Shown: positions 18,183-27,829 of the stretch, in pieces
Layout of the letters: each line of letters opens with the position of its first letter
How positions within the stretch are numbered: the stretch's first letter is position 1
NCBI RefSeq assembly: GCF_003031405.1
Contig: NZ_CP020469.1
Location: 1,178,001-1,242,000 of the forward strand
Reading direction: 5' to 3'
Source of the DNA: Halomonas sp. 'Soap Lake #6'
GTDB lineage: Bacteria > Pseudomonadota > Gammaproteobacteria > Pseudomonadales > Halomonadaceae
Length of the DNA: 64,000 nucleotides
The notes under the pieces: model-generated
The model's input: the letters and a program-made list of their open reading frames with translations, nothing else
Database searches by the model: none
What the model was told of the DNA's origin: nothing
Made by a program: the position numbers and the translations under genes

Positions 18183-21100
18183 TGATGGCGCCACATTTGC
18201 TGGTTCGGTACACGTTAGTAACATTGGCTTGGCTGTGTGGCACACTTGCTGTGCTGCTATTGCTGTTGCGCCTGCTGATTAGTCAGGTCAGTGCGCTAAC
18301 GCCAAAAATAGAGTCGGTTCTTGAGGCACGTATCGGCGTGCCGGTCACTATTGATCATCTTTCTCTCACGCTGGAGCGCAACGATTTATTCTTACGCTTA
18401 GAGGGAGTACATGCCTCAACGCCCGATGGGCAAACGCTTATATCTCTTGAGCAAGCCCACCTTCGGCTGGATAGTTGGGGGACACTGCTTAGTGCCGCAC
18501 CTATTTTTAATGATGCCCGCATAGCAGGGTTGGATTTCCATCTTTATCAGCAGCAAGATGCTGCCTGGGGTTGGCCAAACCCCGCTAAACTGCCAGCGTT
18601 CATAGCGCCCGAACCTGCGATGGATTTAGCAAAAATCGATAAGTGGGTGGGCATTATTCTACGTCAACGCTTGTGGGTTGATAACACTCGTGTCGTGCTG
18701 AATGGTAAGCAGGATGCGGTGACTATGCATGCTCCTACCTTATTGCTTAACGGTGACGAACGACGAACCAGGCTTGAGGGGGCGGTGAATATCCTTGAAT
18801 CGTCTGATCTGCGTGATGAAGACAGGCTACCTACGCTAAATATGCAGGTGGAAATGCAGCCTGGGCAGCGAGGGTTTAGCGATTTTTCCGCGGCGCTTCA
18901 ACTAGATATGCAGCTTGATCATCTGGTAGCGCTAGCAGCAGTGTTGCGGCCAGACTATATGCCGCACCTTGAGCAGGCGGGGGGCGAAATTAAACTTTGG
19001 GGGCGTTGGCATAGCGGGCGTCTTGATGAGGCACGACTTGCAGTAGATGTTCCCGAGCTTACTTTGCGCCACGAACTTCAGTATGCGGTACTACAGGATA
19101 TTCAGGCGAGTGGCCTTTGGCAGCGCGACAATGACGGTGGTAAAGCATGGGTAAGCGCTAATGCTGAAAGCGTAGAGTGGGCACAGCCCGATGGCATTAG
19201 CGATGGCCCGGCGCTGCCTAAGCACTGGTATTTGTCTCACCAACCAGATCGGTGGGAGCTACGTACCAGCGCCTTTGAATTAGCTTCTTTAACTGCTTGG
19301 CGCGATTATGTACTGCTACCTGAATCAGTGACTCGTGTGATTCAAACCCTATCGCCCAGTGGCCAAGTGCAGGGGCTGAGAGTCGGCCAGCGAGAGGGGC
19401 ACTGGGGGGTTGATGCAGCGCTCACAAATGTTGTCGTTTCACCATGGGAGCAAGCGCCCGGGGGCGGTCCTGTAGATGCCTGGGTACAAGCGCGTGACTT
19501 GCGTGGTCGCGTCATTTTCAATAGTAACGGTGAGAGTACGCTTCACTTTCCTGCGCTGTTTATTGCCCCTATGCAGCTTCGCCATGCGCAAGGCATGGTG
19601 GAGTGGGTCTATGATGGGCCAAATACGATGATTAGTGGCCGCGACCTGACAGCGGAGTGGGATGGAGCAGAGATTAGTGGTGGATTTGGGTTAATCTCGG
19701 GTAACCAGCGTGGCCAATTTGGCTTGGATATCGACTTTACTAATGTAAATGCCTTGGAATACCCGTTATCCCACTGGCTCCCCATCTACGCATTTGAACC
19801 AGAGCTGCGCGAGTGGCTGCTTAATGATGTTGGTGGCTATGTGCCCAACGGATCACTCCAGCTTAGCTTGCCGCTTACTGCCGAGCAATCAGCCGATCAG
19901 TTGTCTGCAACGCTCGCTCTATCGGTAACCCAGGGCCACCTCCCCATAGCGCCCGATTGGCCGCATTTGGAGCAAGTAGCAGGGCGGCTAACCTGGAAAG
20001 GACAGGTATTAGAAGCGCAGATTGATCATGCTCAGAGCCTGGGAGTTGAAGCATCTGAAGGCGAGCTGGTGATGGTCGACGAGAACCTAACGCTTTCTGG
20101 GCATTTGAATAGTGATGCTGAATCGCTTATGGCTTTTCTTCAGGCTATTCCGGATATGGACATGTCGTTGCTTGATGATGTGCGTGCTGAAGGTGACATT
20201 GAGGGTGATATTGCCTTATCGCTACCGCTAAGCGCTCCTGATACCTTGCAACTAGAAATAAATGCCAATCCGCGATTCTCCAGCGTCGTCTATCAACCAT
20301 TGGCGCTACCCTTAACTAATGTAGAAGGTGCACTTGCTTGGCAACAGCATGGCGAAAACTATGCTTTGTCGGGTAATGCCAGTGGTCAGCTATTGGGTGG
20401 TCGTATAGCAGCGGATATTAATAGCCAGGAAGATCGTATAGATTTACGCGGAAATGTTAATACCGCGGCGCTGTTTGGTTTGGCAGGCATTCCTGCCGAG
20501 CAGTCTCGCCAAGTGTTAGAAGGCAGTACTGAGTGGCGGGGGCAGGTGCGTCTTGAGCCAACGCCCAGAGTAACCCTTGAAAGCCGTTTGTTAGGGGTGA
20601 CCAGTCACTTACCTGTACCCTTCGCTAAAACTGCCGAGCAGCCCTGGCCATGGCGTTTCGCTGCCGATCTAGAGAGCGGTCGACTGGAAACCCAGTTAGC
20701 TGAGCTTATTCATGGGCGTGTACAGCCGTTAGCTGGCGGTGAGCTAGCTGGTGAACTGGCGTTGGGAGGTGCATCGCTGTCGCAGGCCTGGTCACGCCAG
20801 CTTGGTTTTAGCGTAGCTGCAGAACTGCCTGAAATAGACCCGGTGGCATGGCAAGACGCGCTTGCGCCACTAATGCAGCGTCAATCGTCTATAGGGGGCG
20901 CCTATGATGGGGTTAATACGCCTATCTCCCTAATGGTAAGCACCTCTTGTTTGCGTTACCGTGGCGAGTGCTTTGGTGGGCTCAGCGCTTCAGGAAGCAT
21001 TAGTGCTTCAGAAAGTGGTCAGCAGATAGGTCTCTTGTTAAGCGGTGATTTAGTATCAGGGCGCGTTGATTATCGTCCCGCTGATCCCCGGCCCCTGGAT

Positions 21101-22054
21101 ATCATGATTACCTCCCTGGCGGTAGACCGGCTGTTGGATATGCCCTCCAGAGAGCATAGTAGTAATGACCCAGCGCCCACTTCCTGGGTCGAAGCTGTGG
21201 AAACGCGGCACTCGGTGCCTACGCCTATTCCTTCATGGTTGGCCGAGTTGCCTAGTGGGCGGCTACGGCTCGCAGAAATTAGTATTGGTGAAGGACGGTT
21301 TGGCCCGCTAACGGCCTATTGGCAAACCGATGACCGGCGTTTTGTGCTTTCACCTGTTGGGTTGACCCTGGGGCAGCTGTCTGCCCGGGGTGAGCTATTT
21401 TGGGAAGGAAATGAGATTAATAGCCAAACCCGTGCCGATATTTCGATCTTGGGGGGCGATGTGGGCACAGCGCTGGAGCGGCTTGGTCAGCCTATTGCTA
21501 TGCGTAGCCGCTCAACTGACATAAGTGCTGAGCTAGCATGGCCGGGTGCTCCCTGGCAGTTTGACTTGAGTCGAGCAGGTGGAGAGATTGCAGTTGATAT
21601 CCGCGATGGCCGCTTTGTGACACTGGAGTCGACGCCAGCACGTTTAGTCGGCCTGCTTAATTTTGACAATATACTGCGCCGATTACGCTTGGACTTTTCG
21701 GATGTGACTGGGCAGGGCACTGCCTTTGATAAGGTGTACGGTACTGCAGATGTAGCGGGTGGGCAGTTAATGCTACGTGGACCATTGCATATTGAAGCGC
21801 CAGCTACTTCTCTGACCCTTACGGGTAGTGTCAATCTTGTGCAGCGTGAACTCGACCAGCGTTTAGGCGTCACACTGCCGGTTAGTCAAAGTTTACCCAT
21901 TGCGGCCATTGCCGTTGGCGCCCCTATCGTGGGGGGCGCCTTATTCATCGCTGATCGACTGTTTGGCGATGCACTAGATAGAGCGACGACAATTCATTAT
22001 CGCGTGCGAGGTCCCTGGACTTCGCCGCAGGTTACCTTAGAAGGCCCTCAATGA
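18182..22054 (+). CDS. yhdP: YhdP family AsmA-like envelope protein
   Basis: The 1290-residue protein has one N-terminal membrane helix (about residues 10-35). A very long beta-rich periplasmic part and a C-terminal AsmA-like region ([23 protein letters not shown]) follow. In E. coli YhdP, with TamB and YdbH, carries phospholipids between the inner and outer membranes. Two adjacent ATG codons (18182, 18185) are possible starts. It overlaps the rng stop by one base and the tldD start by four, so rng-yhdP-tldD is a coupled operon. Confidence 0.93.
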   Translation: MMAPHLLVRYTLVTLAWLCGTLAVLLLLLRLLISQVSALTPKIESVLEARIGVPVTIDHLSLTLERNDLFLRLEGVHASTPDGQTLISLEQAHLRLDSWGTLLSAAPIFNDARIAGLDFHLYQQQDAAWGWPNPAKLPAFIAPEPAMDLAKIDKWVGIILRQRLWVDNTRVVLNGKQDAVTMHAPTLLLNGDERRTRLEGAVNILESSDLRDEDRLPTLNMQVEMQPGQRGFSDFSAALQLDMQLDHLVALAAVLRPDYMPHLEQAGGEIKLWGRWHSGRLDEARLAVDVPELTLRHELQYAVLQDIQASGLWQRDNDGGKAWVSANAESVEWAQPDGISDGPALPKHWYLSHQPDRWELRTSAFELASLTAWRDYVLLPESVTRVIQTLSPSGQVQGLRVGQREGHWGVDAALTNVVVSPWEQAPGGGPVDAWVQARDLRGRVIFNSNGESTLHFPALFIAPMQLRHAQGMVEWVYDGPNTMISGRDLTAEWDGAEISGGFGLISGNQRGQFGLDIDFTNVNALEYPLSHWLPIYAFEPELREWLLNDVGGYVPNGSLQLSLPLTAEQSADQLSATLALSVTQGHLPIAPDWPHLEQVAGRLTWKGQVLEAQIDHAQSLGVEASEGELVMVDENLTLSGHLNSDAESLMAFLQAIPDMDMSLLDDVRAEGDIEGDIALSLPLSAPDTLQLEINANPRFSSVVYQPLALPLTNVEGALAWQQHGENYALSGNASGQLLGGRIAADINSQEDRIDLRGNVNTAALFGLAGIPAEQSRQVLEGSTEWRGQVRLEPTPRVTLESRLLGVTSHLPVPFAKTAEQPWPWRFAADLESGRLETQLAELIHGRVQPLAGGELAGELALGGASLSQAWSRQLGFSVAAELPEIDPVAWQDALAPLMQRQSSIGGAYDGVNTPISLMVSTSCLRYRGECFGGLSASGSISASESGQQIGLLLSGDLVSGRVDYRPADPRPLDIMITSLAVDRLLDMPSREHSSNDPAPTSWVEAVETRHSVPTPIPSWLAELPSGRLRLAEISIGEGRFGPLTAYWQTDDRRFVLSPVGLTLGQLSARGELFWEGNEINSQTRADISILGGDVGTALERLGQPIAMRSRSTDISAELAWPGAPWQFDLSRAGGEIAVDIRDGRFVTLESTPARLVGLLNFDNILRRLRLDFSDVTGQGTAFDKVYGTADVAGGQLMLRGPLHIEAPATSLTLTGSVNLVQRELDQRLGVTLPVSQSLPIAAIAVGAPIVGGALFIADRLFGDALDRATTIHYRVRGPWTSPQVTLEGPQ

Positions 22055-23505
22055 CCGCACATAAAAGCGATTTAGATACCGCTGTTTCCATTCTGTTAAC
22101 GCCGAGTGGTCTTGACCTGGATGCGCTGGACACGGGGCTTGGTTATGCCATGGGGGTAGGCATTGACTATGCCGATCTTTACTTCCAGCGTACTTGGCAA
22201 GAGGGCTGGGTGCTGGAAGATGGCGAGGTAAAAGAAGCCAGCTACAACATTGATGGTGGCGTTGGTGTTCGTTCTCTGGCAGGCGAAAAAACCGGCTTTG
22301 CCTACTCAAACCAGATCACTGCCGATGCGTTGGTTGATACTGGCCGTACGGCGGCTGGTATTGTGCGTAGCGGTAAGCAACTGACGGGGCAAGCGGTAAG
22401 GCCTATTTCTGTAGCACCCTTTTACGCAGGCCTTGACCCTTTAGCGGGTCTCACCGCAGAAGACAAAGTAGCTCTATTAAAAGAGGCTGATCGCGTGGCG
22501 CGCGCGGCTGACCCATGCATTAGCCAGGTGAGCGTCTCTTTGTCTGGTACCTACGAGGTAGTGCTCGTGCGTGCCAGTGATGGCACCTTGGCAGCCGATA
22601 TTCGCCCTTTAGTGCGTTTTAACGTGAGTGTTATTGCGTTTAAAAATGGTCGTCGTGAGCGTGGTGGTGCAGGCGGTGGTGGGCGTTACTCTATGGCAAG
22701 GTTGAGGGACGAGGGCGTTGCCGCGCGTTACGCCAAAGAGGCGGTACGTCAGGCGCTGGTAAATCTAGATGCGGTGGATGCACCTGCCGGACAAATGCCG
22801 GTGGTGTTAGGTGCAGGTTGGCCAGGTATTTTGCTTCACGAAGCCGTTGGCCATGGGCTTGAAGGTGATTTTAACCGTAAGGGTAGCTCTGCCTTTGCTG
22901 GGCGGATGGGCCAGCGTGTGGCGGCAAAAGGTGTGACCATTGTGGATGATGCCACATTGTTAGATGGCCGTGGTTCGCTCAGCGTTGATGATGAAGGAAC
23001 GCTAGGACAAAATACACCGCTCATCGAAGATGGTATTTTAACCGGCTATATGCAAGACAAGCTTAACGCTCGGTTAATGAATATGACCCCCACCGGTAAC
23101 GCGCGACGAGAATCGTTCGCTCACTTGCCTATGCCGCGAATGACCAATACCGTCATGCTTGCCGGCCAAGACGAGCCTGGCGACATTATTAAAAGCGTTA
23201 AGCGCGGTCTCTATGCGGTGAGTTTTGGCGGTGGGCAGGTAGATATTACTTCTGGCAAGTTTGTCTTTTCAGCCAGCGAAGCGTATCTCATCGAAGATGG
23301 CAAGATCACTGCGCCTGTCAAAGGGGCTACCTTGATTGGCAATGGGCCAGAGGCAATGGGCCGTGTGTCTATGATTGGTCACGATATGGAAATGGACACA
23401 GGTATTGGGGTGTGTGGCAAAGAGGGGCAGGGCGTGCCTGTAGGAGTGGGTCAGCCCACTTTGAAGCTAGATGAGCTGACCGTAGGGGGTACCCAGTCCT
23501 CTTAG
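22051..23505 (+). CDS. tldD: Metalloprotease TldD
   Basis: The 484-residue protein pairs with PmbA/TldE to form a zinc peptidase that degrades unfolded peptides and, in some bacteria, matures modified peptides such as microcins. The zinc motif [11 protein letters not shown] is present in the middle, and [14 protein letters not shown] before it is typical. It overlaps yhdP as ATGA. The partner gene pmbA lies 0.7 kb downstream beyond the oppositely oriented darP. Confidence 0.96.
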   Translation: MTAHKSDLDTAVSILLTPSGLDLDALDTGLGYAMGVGIDYADLYFQRTWQEGWVLEDGEVKEASYNIDGGVGVRSLAGEKTGFAYSNQITADALVDTGRTAAGIVRSGKQLTGQAVRPISVAPFYAGLDPLAGLTAEDKVALLKEADRVARAADPCISQVSVSLSGTYEVVLVRASDGTLAADIRPLVRFNVSVIAFKNGRRERGGAGGGGRYSMARLRDEGVAARYAKEAVRQALVNLDAVDAPAGQMPVVLGAGWPGILLHEAVGHGLEGDFNRKGSSAFAGRMGQRVAAKGVTIVDDATLLDGRGSLSVDDEGTLGQNTPLIEDGILTGYMQDKLNARLMNMTPTGNARRESFAHLPMPRMTNTVMLAGQDEPGDIIKSVKRGLYAVSFGGGQVDITSGKFVFSASEAYLIEDGKITAPVKGATLIGNGPEAMGRVSMIGHDMEMDTGIGVCGKEGQGVPVGVGQPTLKLDELTVGGTQSS

Positions 23506-23536
23506 CCTGAACCTTAGAGGATTCTCAGGAGCTAGA

Positions 23537-23565
23537 AGCAGGGTCTAAAAGCAGGGCCTAAAAGC
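23537..23565 (+). repeat. 13-bp tandem repeat downstream of tldD
   Basis: AGCAGGGTCTAAA is followed directly by AGCAGGGCCTAAA and the start of a third copy (AGC). The core GCAGGGTCTAA resembles the repeat after pmbA at 25533. Confidence 0.75.
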
Positions 23566-24099
23566 TTAGAGAGCCAATGTCTCGCGCAGGTGCTTAAACA
23601 GCTTGCGCGAGCTGGTTGGTGGCTTTCCTTGCTCGCGCTCCTTGCGTGCATTACGCACTAGCTGGCGCAGTGTTTGGCGGTCGCCGGTGGGGTATTCCGC
23701 CAGAAACAGGTCAACGCCATCATCGCCTTCGTCAATTAAGCGGTCGCGCCACTTCTCTAGGCGATGGAAAGCATGGTCACGTTGCTCTTTCTCCTGCTCA
23801 ATGCCATCAAACACCCCTTGAATAGCGACGAGGTCCTCTTTGCGAATTAGTTTCCCTACGTACTGCATGTGGCGGCGGCGCCCTTCATGGGAGCGGATGC
23901 GGGAGGTCTCCTCAATGGCACGCAGCATGTCATCTGAAAGAGGAAAGCGAGCCAGCTCCGCAGGCTTCATGGCAATAAGGGTCTCGCCAAGCGCCTGTAG
24001 TGCATGCATTTCTCGCTTGAGCTGAGATTTGCTTGGACGCTCTTCCTGTTCATCAATATCGAAGGGTTCGGGGCGTTGCTTAGGCATACTAGAACTCAC
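23566..24099 (-). CDS. darP: DarP/YjgA ribosome-associated protein (DUF615)
   Basis: The 177-residue charged helical protein has the DUF615 pattern KSQLKREMHALQALGETL, SDDMLRAIEETSRIRSHEGRRR and MQYVGKLIR. In E. coli it acts late in 50S subunit assembly. It lies on the minus strand between tldD and pmbA, an arrangement also seen in other gammaproteobacteria. A TATAAT element on the minus strand (24125-24120) about 20 bases upstream may be its -10 box, though no good -35 is seen. Confidence 0.93.
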   Translation of the reverse strand: MSSSMPKQRPEPFDIDEQEERPSKSQLKREMHALQALGETLIAMKPAELARFPLSDDMLRAIEETSRIRSHEGRRRHMQYVGKLIRKEDLVAIQGVFDGIEQEKEQRDHAFHRLEKWRDRLIDEGDDGVDLFLAEYPTGDRQTLRQLVRNARKEREQGKPPTSSRKLFKHLRETLAL

Positions 24100-24147
24100 T
24101 GATCAGATTCGTTTGCAGCATTATATCAGCTGTGACAACAACATTGA

Positions 24148-24170
24148 TTCGCCAATGCAATTCTGGCGAA
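24148..24170 (+). promoter_or_regulatory. Hairpin just before the pmbA ribosome site
   Basis: TTCGCCA (24148-24154) and TGGCGAA (24164-24170) pair perfectly around a nine-base loop and abut the strong Shine-Dalgarno AAGGAGG (24171-24177). The stem leaves the ribosome site exposed, so it may stabilise the 5' end. Confidence 0.4.
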
Positions 24171-24181
24171 AAGGAGGCCAT

Positions 24182-25522
24182 ATGGCACAGGCATTTGACG
24201 CAACCTCACAGCAGGCGCTGTTAACCACCCGTGCTGAAGAAGCGCTGGCACTTGCTAAGCAACTCGGTGCAGATGCAGCTGAGGTCGGCGCCAGCGTTGA
24301 CCAGGGGATTGGAATCAGCGTGCGCTTAGGGGAAGTGGAAACGGTCGAGCTGTCTAGAGACCAAGGGATTGCCGTTACTCTGTACGTAGGCCAGCGCAAA
24401 GGTAGTGCTTCTTCCTCGGATGCGAGTAGCGCCTCTATCAAAGCGACGGTGGAAAAAGCGCTGGCGATTGCCCGCTACACGGGAGAAGACCCGGCTGCTG
24501 GCTTGGCGGACGCCGCTCTAATGGCAACCCATCTGCCAGACTTGAAAGTACACTACCCATGGTCGCTGTCCACCGATGAGGCTATTGCGCTTGCACTAAG
24601 CTGCGAACAGGCTGGTCGCGATGTGGCGGGTATTCACCAATCTGAAGGGGCATCACTGTCAAGTGGCGAGGGTGTTCGTGTGTATGCCAACAGCCATGGT
24701 TTTTTGGGCACCCAAAAGGGCAGTAGCCACTCACTCTCCTGCATGTTAATCGCACAAGATGAAAACGGTATGCAGCGGGACTACGACTATACGTCGGCTC
24801 GAAACCCGAACGAACTGCGCGATCCTGAGAGTGTCGGGCGAGAGGCAGCTGCCCGAACGCTAAGACGCTTAGGTGCGAAGCGCCCCCCGACAGGGACTTT
24901 TCCGGTACTCTTTGACCCGACGCTCGCCAGCGGATTAATCGGTCACCTAATGAGCGCATTAGCAGGTGGTGCTCTTTATCGTCAGGCCTCTTTTTTGTGT
25001 GACCGATTAGGTACGCCACTGTTTCCCAACTGGTTTAGTTTAGAAGAGCGGCCCATGGAAGTGGGGGCCACTGCGAGCTCACCCTTTGATGGTGAGGGCG
25101 TGCAAACACGGGATAACCGTTTTATCGATCAAGGCAGTATCGCAAGCTATATGCTCTCTTCCTATAGCGCCCGTCGCCTAGGTATGCAAACTACCGGTAA
25201 TGCTGGTGGCGCGCGTAATATTCGGCTGATAAGCCCTCAGACCTCCCGAGATGCGCTATTGAAAGAGATGGGTACGGGCATTTGGGTCACAGAACTAATG
25301 GGGCAGGGTGTTAATGGCGTTACAGGTGACTACTCAAGAGGGGCGGCGGGGTTCTGGGTTGAAAATGGTGAAGTGCAATACCCTATTGAAGAGTTCACCA
25401 TTGCTGGGAATCTAACCGCGATGTTCGCGGGGTTGGTCGGAATTGCCGATGACATTGACACCCGCGGTAGCATTCATACCGGCAGTTGGCTCATCGATGC
25501 GATGACCGTGGCCGGAAGTTAG
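24182..25522 (+). CDS. pmbA: Metalloprotease-associated protein PmbA/TldE
   Basis: The 446-residue partner of TldD lacks the HExxxH zinc motif, as is normal for the TldE subunit. Conserved parts include RDQGIAVTLYVGQRKGSAS, PVLFDPTLASGLIGHL and GVNGVTGDYSRGAAGFWVENG. The ATG at 24182 lies behind AAGGAGG; the longer upstream frame runs antisense through the start of darP and is not coding. It is transcribed on its own and is convergent with the ptsO operon. Confidence 0.96.
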   Translation: MAQAFDATSQQALLTTRAEEALALAKQLGADAAEVGASVDQGIGISVRLGEVETVELSRDQGIAVTLYVGQRKGSASSSDASSASIKATVEKALAIARYTGEDPAAGLADAALMATHLPDLKVHYPWSLSTDEAIALALSCEQAGRDVAGIHQSEGASLSSGEGVRVYANSHGFLGTQKGSSHSLSCMLIAQDENGMQRDYDYTSARNPNELRDPESVGREAAARTLRRLGAKRPPTGTFPVLFDPTLASGLIGHLMSALAGGALYRQASFLCDRLGTPLFPNWFSLEERPMEVGATASSPFDGEGVQTRDNRFIDQGSIASYMLSSYSARRLGMQTTGNAGGARNIRLISPQTSRDALLKEMGTGIWVTELMGQGVNGVTGDYSRGAAGFWVENGEVQYPIEEFTIAGNLTAMFAGLVGIADDIDTRGSIHTGSWLIDAMTVAGS

Positions 25523-25532
25523 GAGTTGGTCG

Positions 25533-25573
25533 CAGGTCTAAGTAAGCAGGTCTAAGTAAGCAGCTCTAAGTAA
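25533..25573 (+). repeat. 14-bp tandem repeat downstream of pmbA, 3 copies
   Basis: CAGGTCTAAGTAAG occurs twice exactly (25533-25546 and 25547-25560), then CAGCTCTAAGTAA. It lies in the non-coding gap between convergent pmbA and ptsO. Confidence 0.85.
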
Positions 25574-25610
25574 AAAAAGCAGCTCATAGTAGAAGGTTAA
25601 TCGTCACTGT

Positions 25611-25644
25611 TAAAGAAGAGCAATGTTGGTGGCTATTGCTCTTC
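25611..25644 (-). terminator. Terminator at the end of the rpoN-ptsO operon
   Basis: GAAGAGCAAT (25615-25624) and ATTGCTCTTC (25635-25644) form a perfect 10-bp stem with a 10-base loop. On the minus strand a short T-run (TTT) follows. The distal arm lies within the last ptsO codons. Confidence 0.65.
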
Positions 25645-25902
25645 ATCAAATCGTGCATCGAACAGGTTTTGGATCGCCTCTAGGGCTTGTTCGGCATCAT
25701 CACCCTCTGCAACAACCTTTAATACAGTACCGCAGGGCGCTGCGAGCATCAGTAGGGACATGATATTGGCAGCGTCGGCTATTTGCTGCTGCTTATGAAC
25801 ATAGATGTTGGCCGAAAATTGTTGCCCGCATTTGACTAACTTTGTAGCCGCACGCGCATGTAAGCCACGCTGATTGGTGAGAGTTAAGGTTCTTTCTGGC
25901 AC
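25633..25902 (-). CDS. ptsO: Phosphocarrier protein NPr (nitrogen PTS HPr)
   Basis: The 89-residue HPr-fold protein has the phospho-accepting His15 in NQRGLHARAATKL and the Ser site in NIMSLLMLAAP. It passes phosphate from EI-Ntr to PtsN. It is the last gene of the rpoN-hpf-ptsN-rapZ-ptsO set. Phospho-NPr is also the known target of SixA, encoded at 9.3-9.8 kb. Confidence 0.95.
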   Translation of the reverse strand: MPERTLTLTNQRGLHARAATKLVKCGQQFSANIYVHKQQQIADAANIMSLLMLAAPCGTVLKVVAEGDDAEQALEAIQNLFDARFDEEQ

Positions 25903-25964
25903 CCTGGTTCCTTTTTGCCGAGTGGTGTCGTCTATGATGGGTAGGTACGTTTTAGGCGTTATGC

Positions 25965-26882
25965 CTACTCAGGTTTGACTGATGCTGAGGATAGTGGTTG
26001 CGTTTGTCGCTCACTGAGGGAGTATTGAAGCCCCAGTTCACGGTGCCGTAGCTGCACTTCCCCTGTATGTTTTATAAGCTGCTGCGCCAGCTGTTCAGCC
26101 ATGTAAACAGAACGGTGCTGGCCGCCGGTGCAGCCAATGGCGATTGTCATATAGCTTCTTTGGCTGTTTTGGTAAGCAGGCAACCATTTCTCCAGCCAGC
26201 CGTAGATGTCGCTGCGCATGGCGTCTACGATCGGATAACTACTGAGAAAAGCCACAATATTGGCATCTCTTCCGTTATACGGGCGCAACGTCGGATCCCA
26301 GTAAGGGTTCGGTAAACAGCGCACATCAAATACAATGTCGGCATCCATCGGTACGCCGCGCTTATAGCCAAATGATTCCAGCGTAAGGGTCAATTGATCA
26401 CTACGCTGGTGAGCAACTTGATCGGTAATACGTCGGCGCAAGTCGTGTACGGAAAGCCGTGATGTATCGATCATTAAATCGGCAAGTTCGCGTATCTCAA
26501 GCAGCGTTTCTTCTTCTTTATCAATTGCCTCTTCTAAGGTCATATCACTATCACGAGTTAACGGGTGTCGGCGCCGCGTAGCAGAGTAGCGTTCCAACAG
26601 AATCCGCGCATCGGTGGTCAGGTAAATTACCTGAAAGAGGATATGACGCTGCTTGAGCTCTTCAAGCAGTGTGGGTAACTGTTCAAGAGCAGCTGGTAAA
26701 TTACGGGCGTCGATGCTTACCGCAAGATGGGTGCGCCCACCTTGCTCACGTAGTTCATCCACCAGGGCGCCAAGCAGCATGGCGGGTAAGTTGTCGATGG
26801 CGTAATAGCCAAGATCTTCTAACGCTTGTAAGGCGATAGATTTACCGGACCCTGAACGGCCGCTAATGATCACCAGTTGCAT
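25965..26882 (-). CDS. rapZ: RNase adapter protein RapZ
   Basis: The 305-residue protein has the Walker A loop ISGRSGSGKSIAL right at the N-terminus and the C-terminal signature IAIGCTGGQHRSVYMAE. In enteric bacteria it presents the small RNA GlmZ to RNase E and so tunes glucosamine-6-phosphate synthesis; in this lineage it may act only as a nucleotide-binding regulator. The ATG at 26882 is chosen because MQLVIISG is the family start; nine extra upstream residues are possible. Confidence 0.95.
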   Translation of the reverse strand: MQLVIISGRSGSGKSIALQALEDLGYYAIDNLPAMLLGALVDELREQGGRTHLAVSIDARNLPAALEQLPTLLEELKQRHILFQVIYLTTDARILLERYSATRRRHPLTRDSDMTLEEAIDKEEETLLEIRELADLMIDTSRLSVHDLRRRITDQVAHQRSDQLTLTLESFGYKRGVPMDADIVFDVRCLPNPYWDPTLRPYNGRDANIVAFLSSYPIVDAMRSDIYGWLEKWLPAYQNSQRSYMTIAIGCTGGQHRSVYMAEQLAQQLIKHTGEVQLRHRELGLQYSLSERQTQPLSSASVKPE

Positions 26883-26958
26883 AGAGTTTCTCTTGGCCTG
26901 CCAAGGCATAAGTAAAATCTAAAGAAGAATTGCAGTGAGATGTGTTACGACAGATGTT

Positions 26959-27429
26959 TTAAGATGCTGATTTTTCACGAATCTTAGAGGTTATTAGCTC
27001 TAATAGTTCACGCTGGCTAGCGCTTTTGCGCAGTTGCTGTCGCGTGTCTGCCTCACTCATAATAGTGGCAACCTGCCCAAGTAGGGCTAAGTGAGTGTCG
27101 TCAGCTTCTTCTGGTACCAACAAAACAAACACAAGATCCACCGGGTCGCCATCTATGGCGTCAAAATCAACCGGCTCGGCAAGTTTTAAAAAACCTGCGA
27201 TAGGCGCACTACAGTGGGGGCTGCGCGCATGAGGAATGGCAACACCATTGCCGATTCCTGTGCTTCCCAAGCGTTCGCGACCAATCAGACGGCTAAAAAC
27301 TTCCTGGCTATCCAGGCTGGGTGTGTTTTGAGCAATAAAGGTGCTGAAAAACTCCAGCACCCTTTTTTTGCTGCCCCCGGGAACGTCGTATAACACGCGT
27401 TCCGGGGGGAGTATGGTTTCCAACGTCAT
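26959..27429 (-). CDS. ptsN: Nitrogen regulatory PTS protein EIIA-Ntr
   Basis: The 156-residue EIIA-fold protein has the phosphorylated His (about residue 67) in GNGVAIPHARS, and the later DLVFVLLVPEEADDTHLALL. It regulates potassium transport and other targets according to its phosphorylation state. It sits four bases after the hpf stop, so the two are coupled. Confidence 0.96.
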   Translation of the reverse strand: MTLETILPPERVLYDVPGGSKKRVLEFFSTFIAQNTPSLDSQEVFSRLIGRERLGSTGIGNGVAIPHARSPHCSAPIAGFLKLAEPVDFDAIDGDPVDLVFVLLVPEEADDTHLALLGQVATIMSEADTRQQLRKSASQRELLELITSKIREKSAS

Positions 27430-27433
27430 TGAA

Positions 27434-27742
27434 TTAACGCACGCCTGCGCCCTGGGCGCGAGCTTGTGCTTTTTCCTTGTGCTTAACGAGTTGACGGTCG
27501 ATTTTGTCTGCTAATGCATCAATGGCAGCATACATATCGTTATCTAGTGCTTCGGCATGAAGGTCAGCCCCTGCCGCATGCAGAGTACAGGCGGCTTGTT
27601 GGCGCTCTTTTTCTACAGATAAGGTCACTTGGACTGTCGTAATGTTGTCGTAGTGACGCTCTACGCGTTCTAGCTTCTCATTAACATAGTCACGCAAGGC
27701 GTCAGTCAGTTCTACATGATGACCAGTGATGTTTACTTGCAT
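27434..27742 (-). CDS. hpf: Ribosome hibernation promoting factor (short HPF/YhbH)
   Basis: The 102-residue protein starts MQVNITGHHVELTDALRDYV and has the beta-alpha-beta-beta-beta-alpha fold of HPF, ending in a short Lys- and Ala-rich tail. It promotes 100S ribosome dimers in stationary phase. The ATG at 27742 gives the family length; the longer frame to 27802 is not supported. Confidence 0.95.
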   Translation of the reverse strand: MQVNITGHHVELTDALRDYVNEKLERVERHYDNITTVQVTLSVEKERQQAACTLHAAGADLHAEALDNDMYAAIDALADKIDRQLVKHKEKAQARAQGAGVR

Positions 27743-27829
27743 TGACGTGCTCCTTATCCATGGGACTGTACTTCGATTGTAACCCTTTTTACGCTGTTGC
27801 AAAGCCCTGTAGCGGTGTTTCCTTTGTAA

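Noticed and set aside
21487..21873. A 128-codon minus-strand frame inside yhdP
   Set aside because: It is antisense to the conserved AsmA-like C-terminal region of YhdP and has low-complexity Ser/Arg composition.
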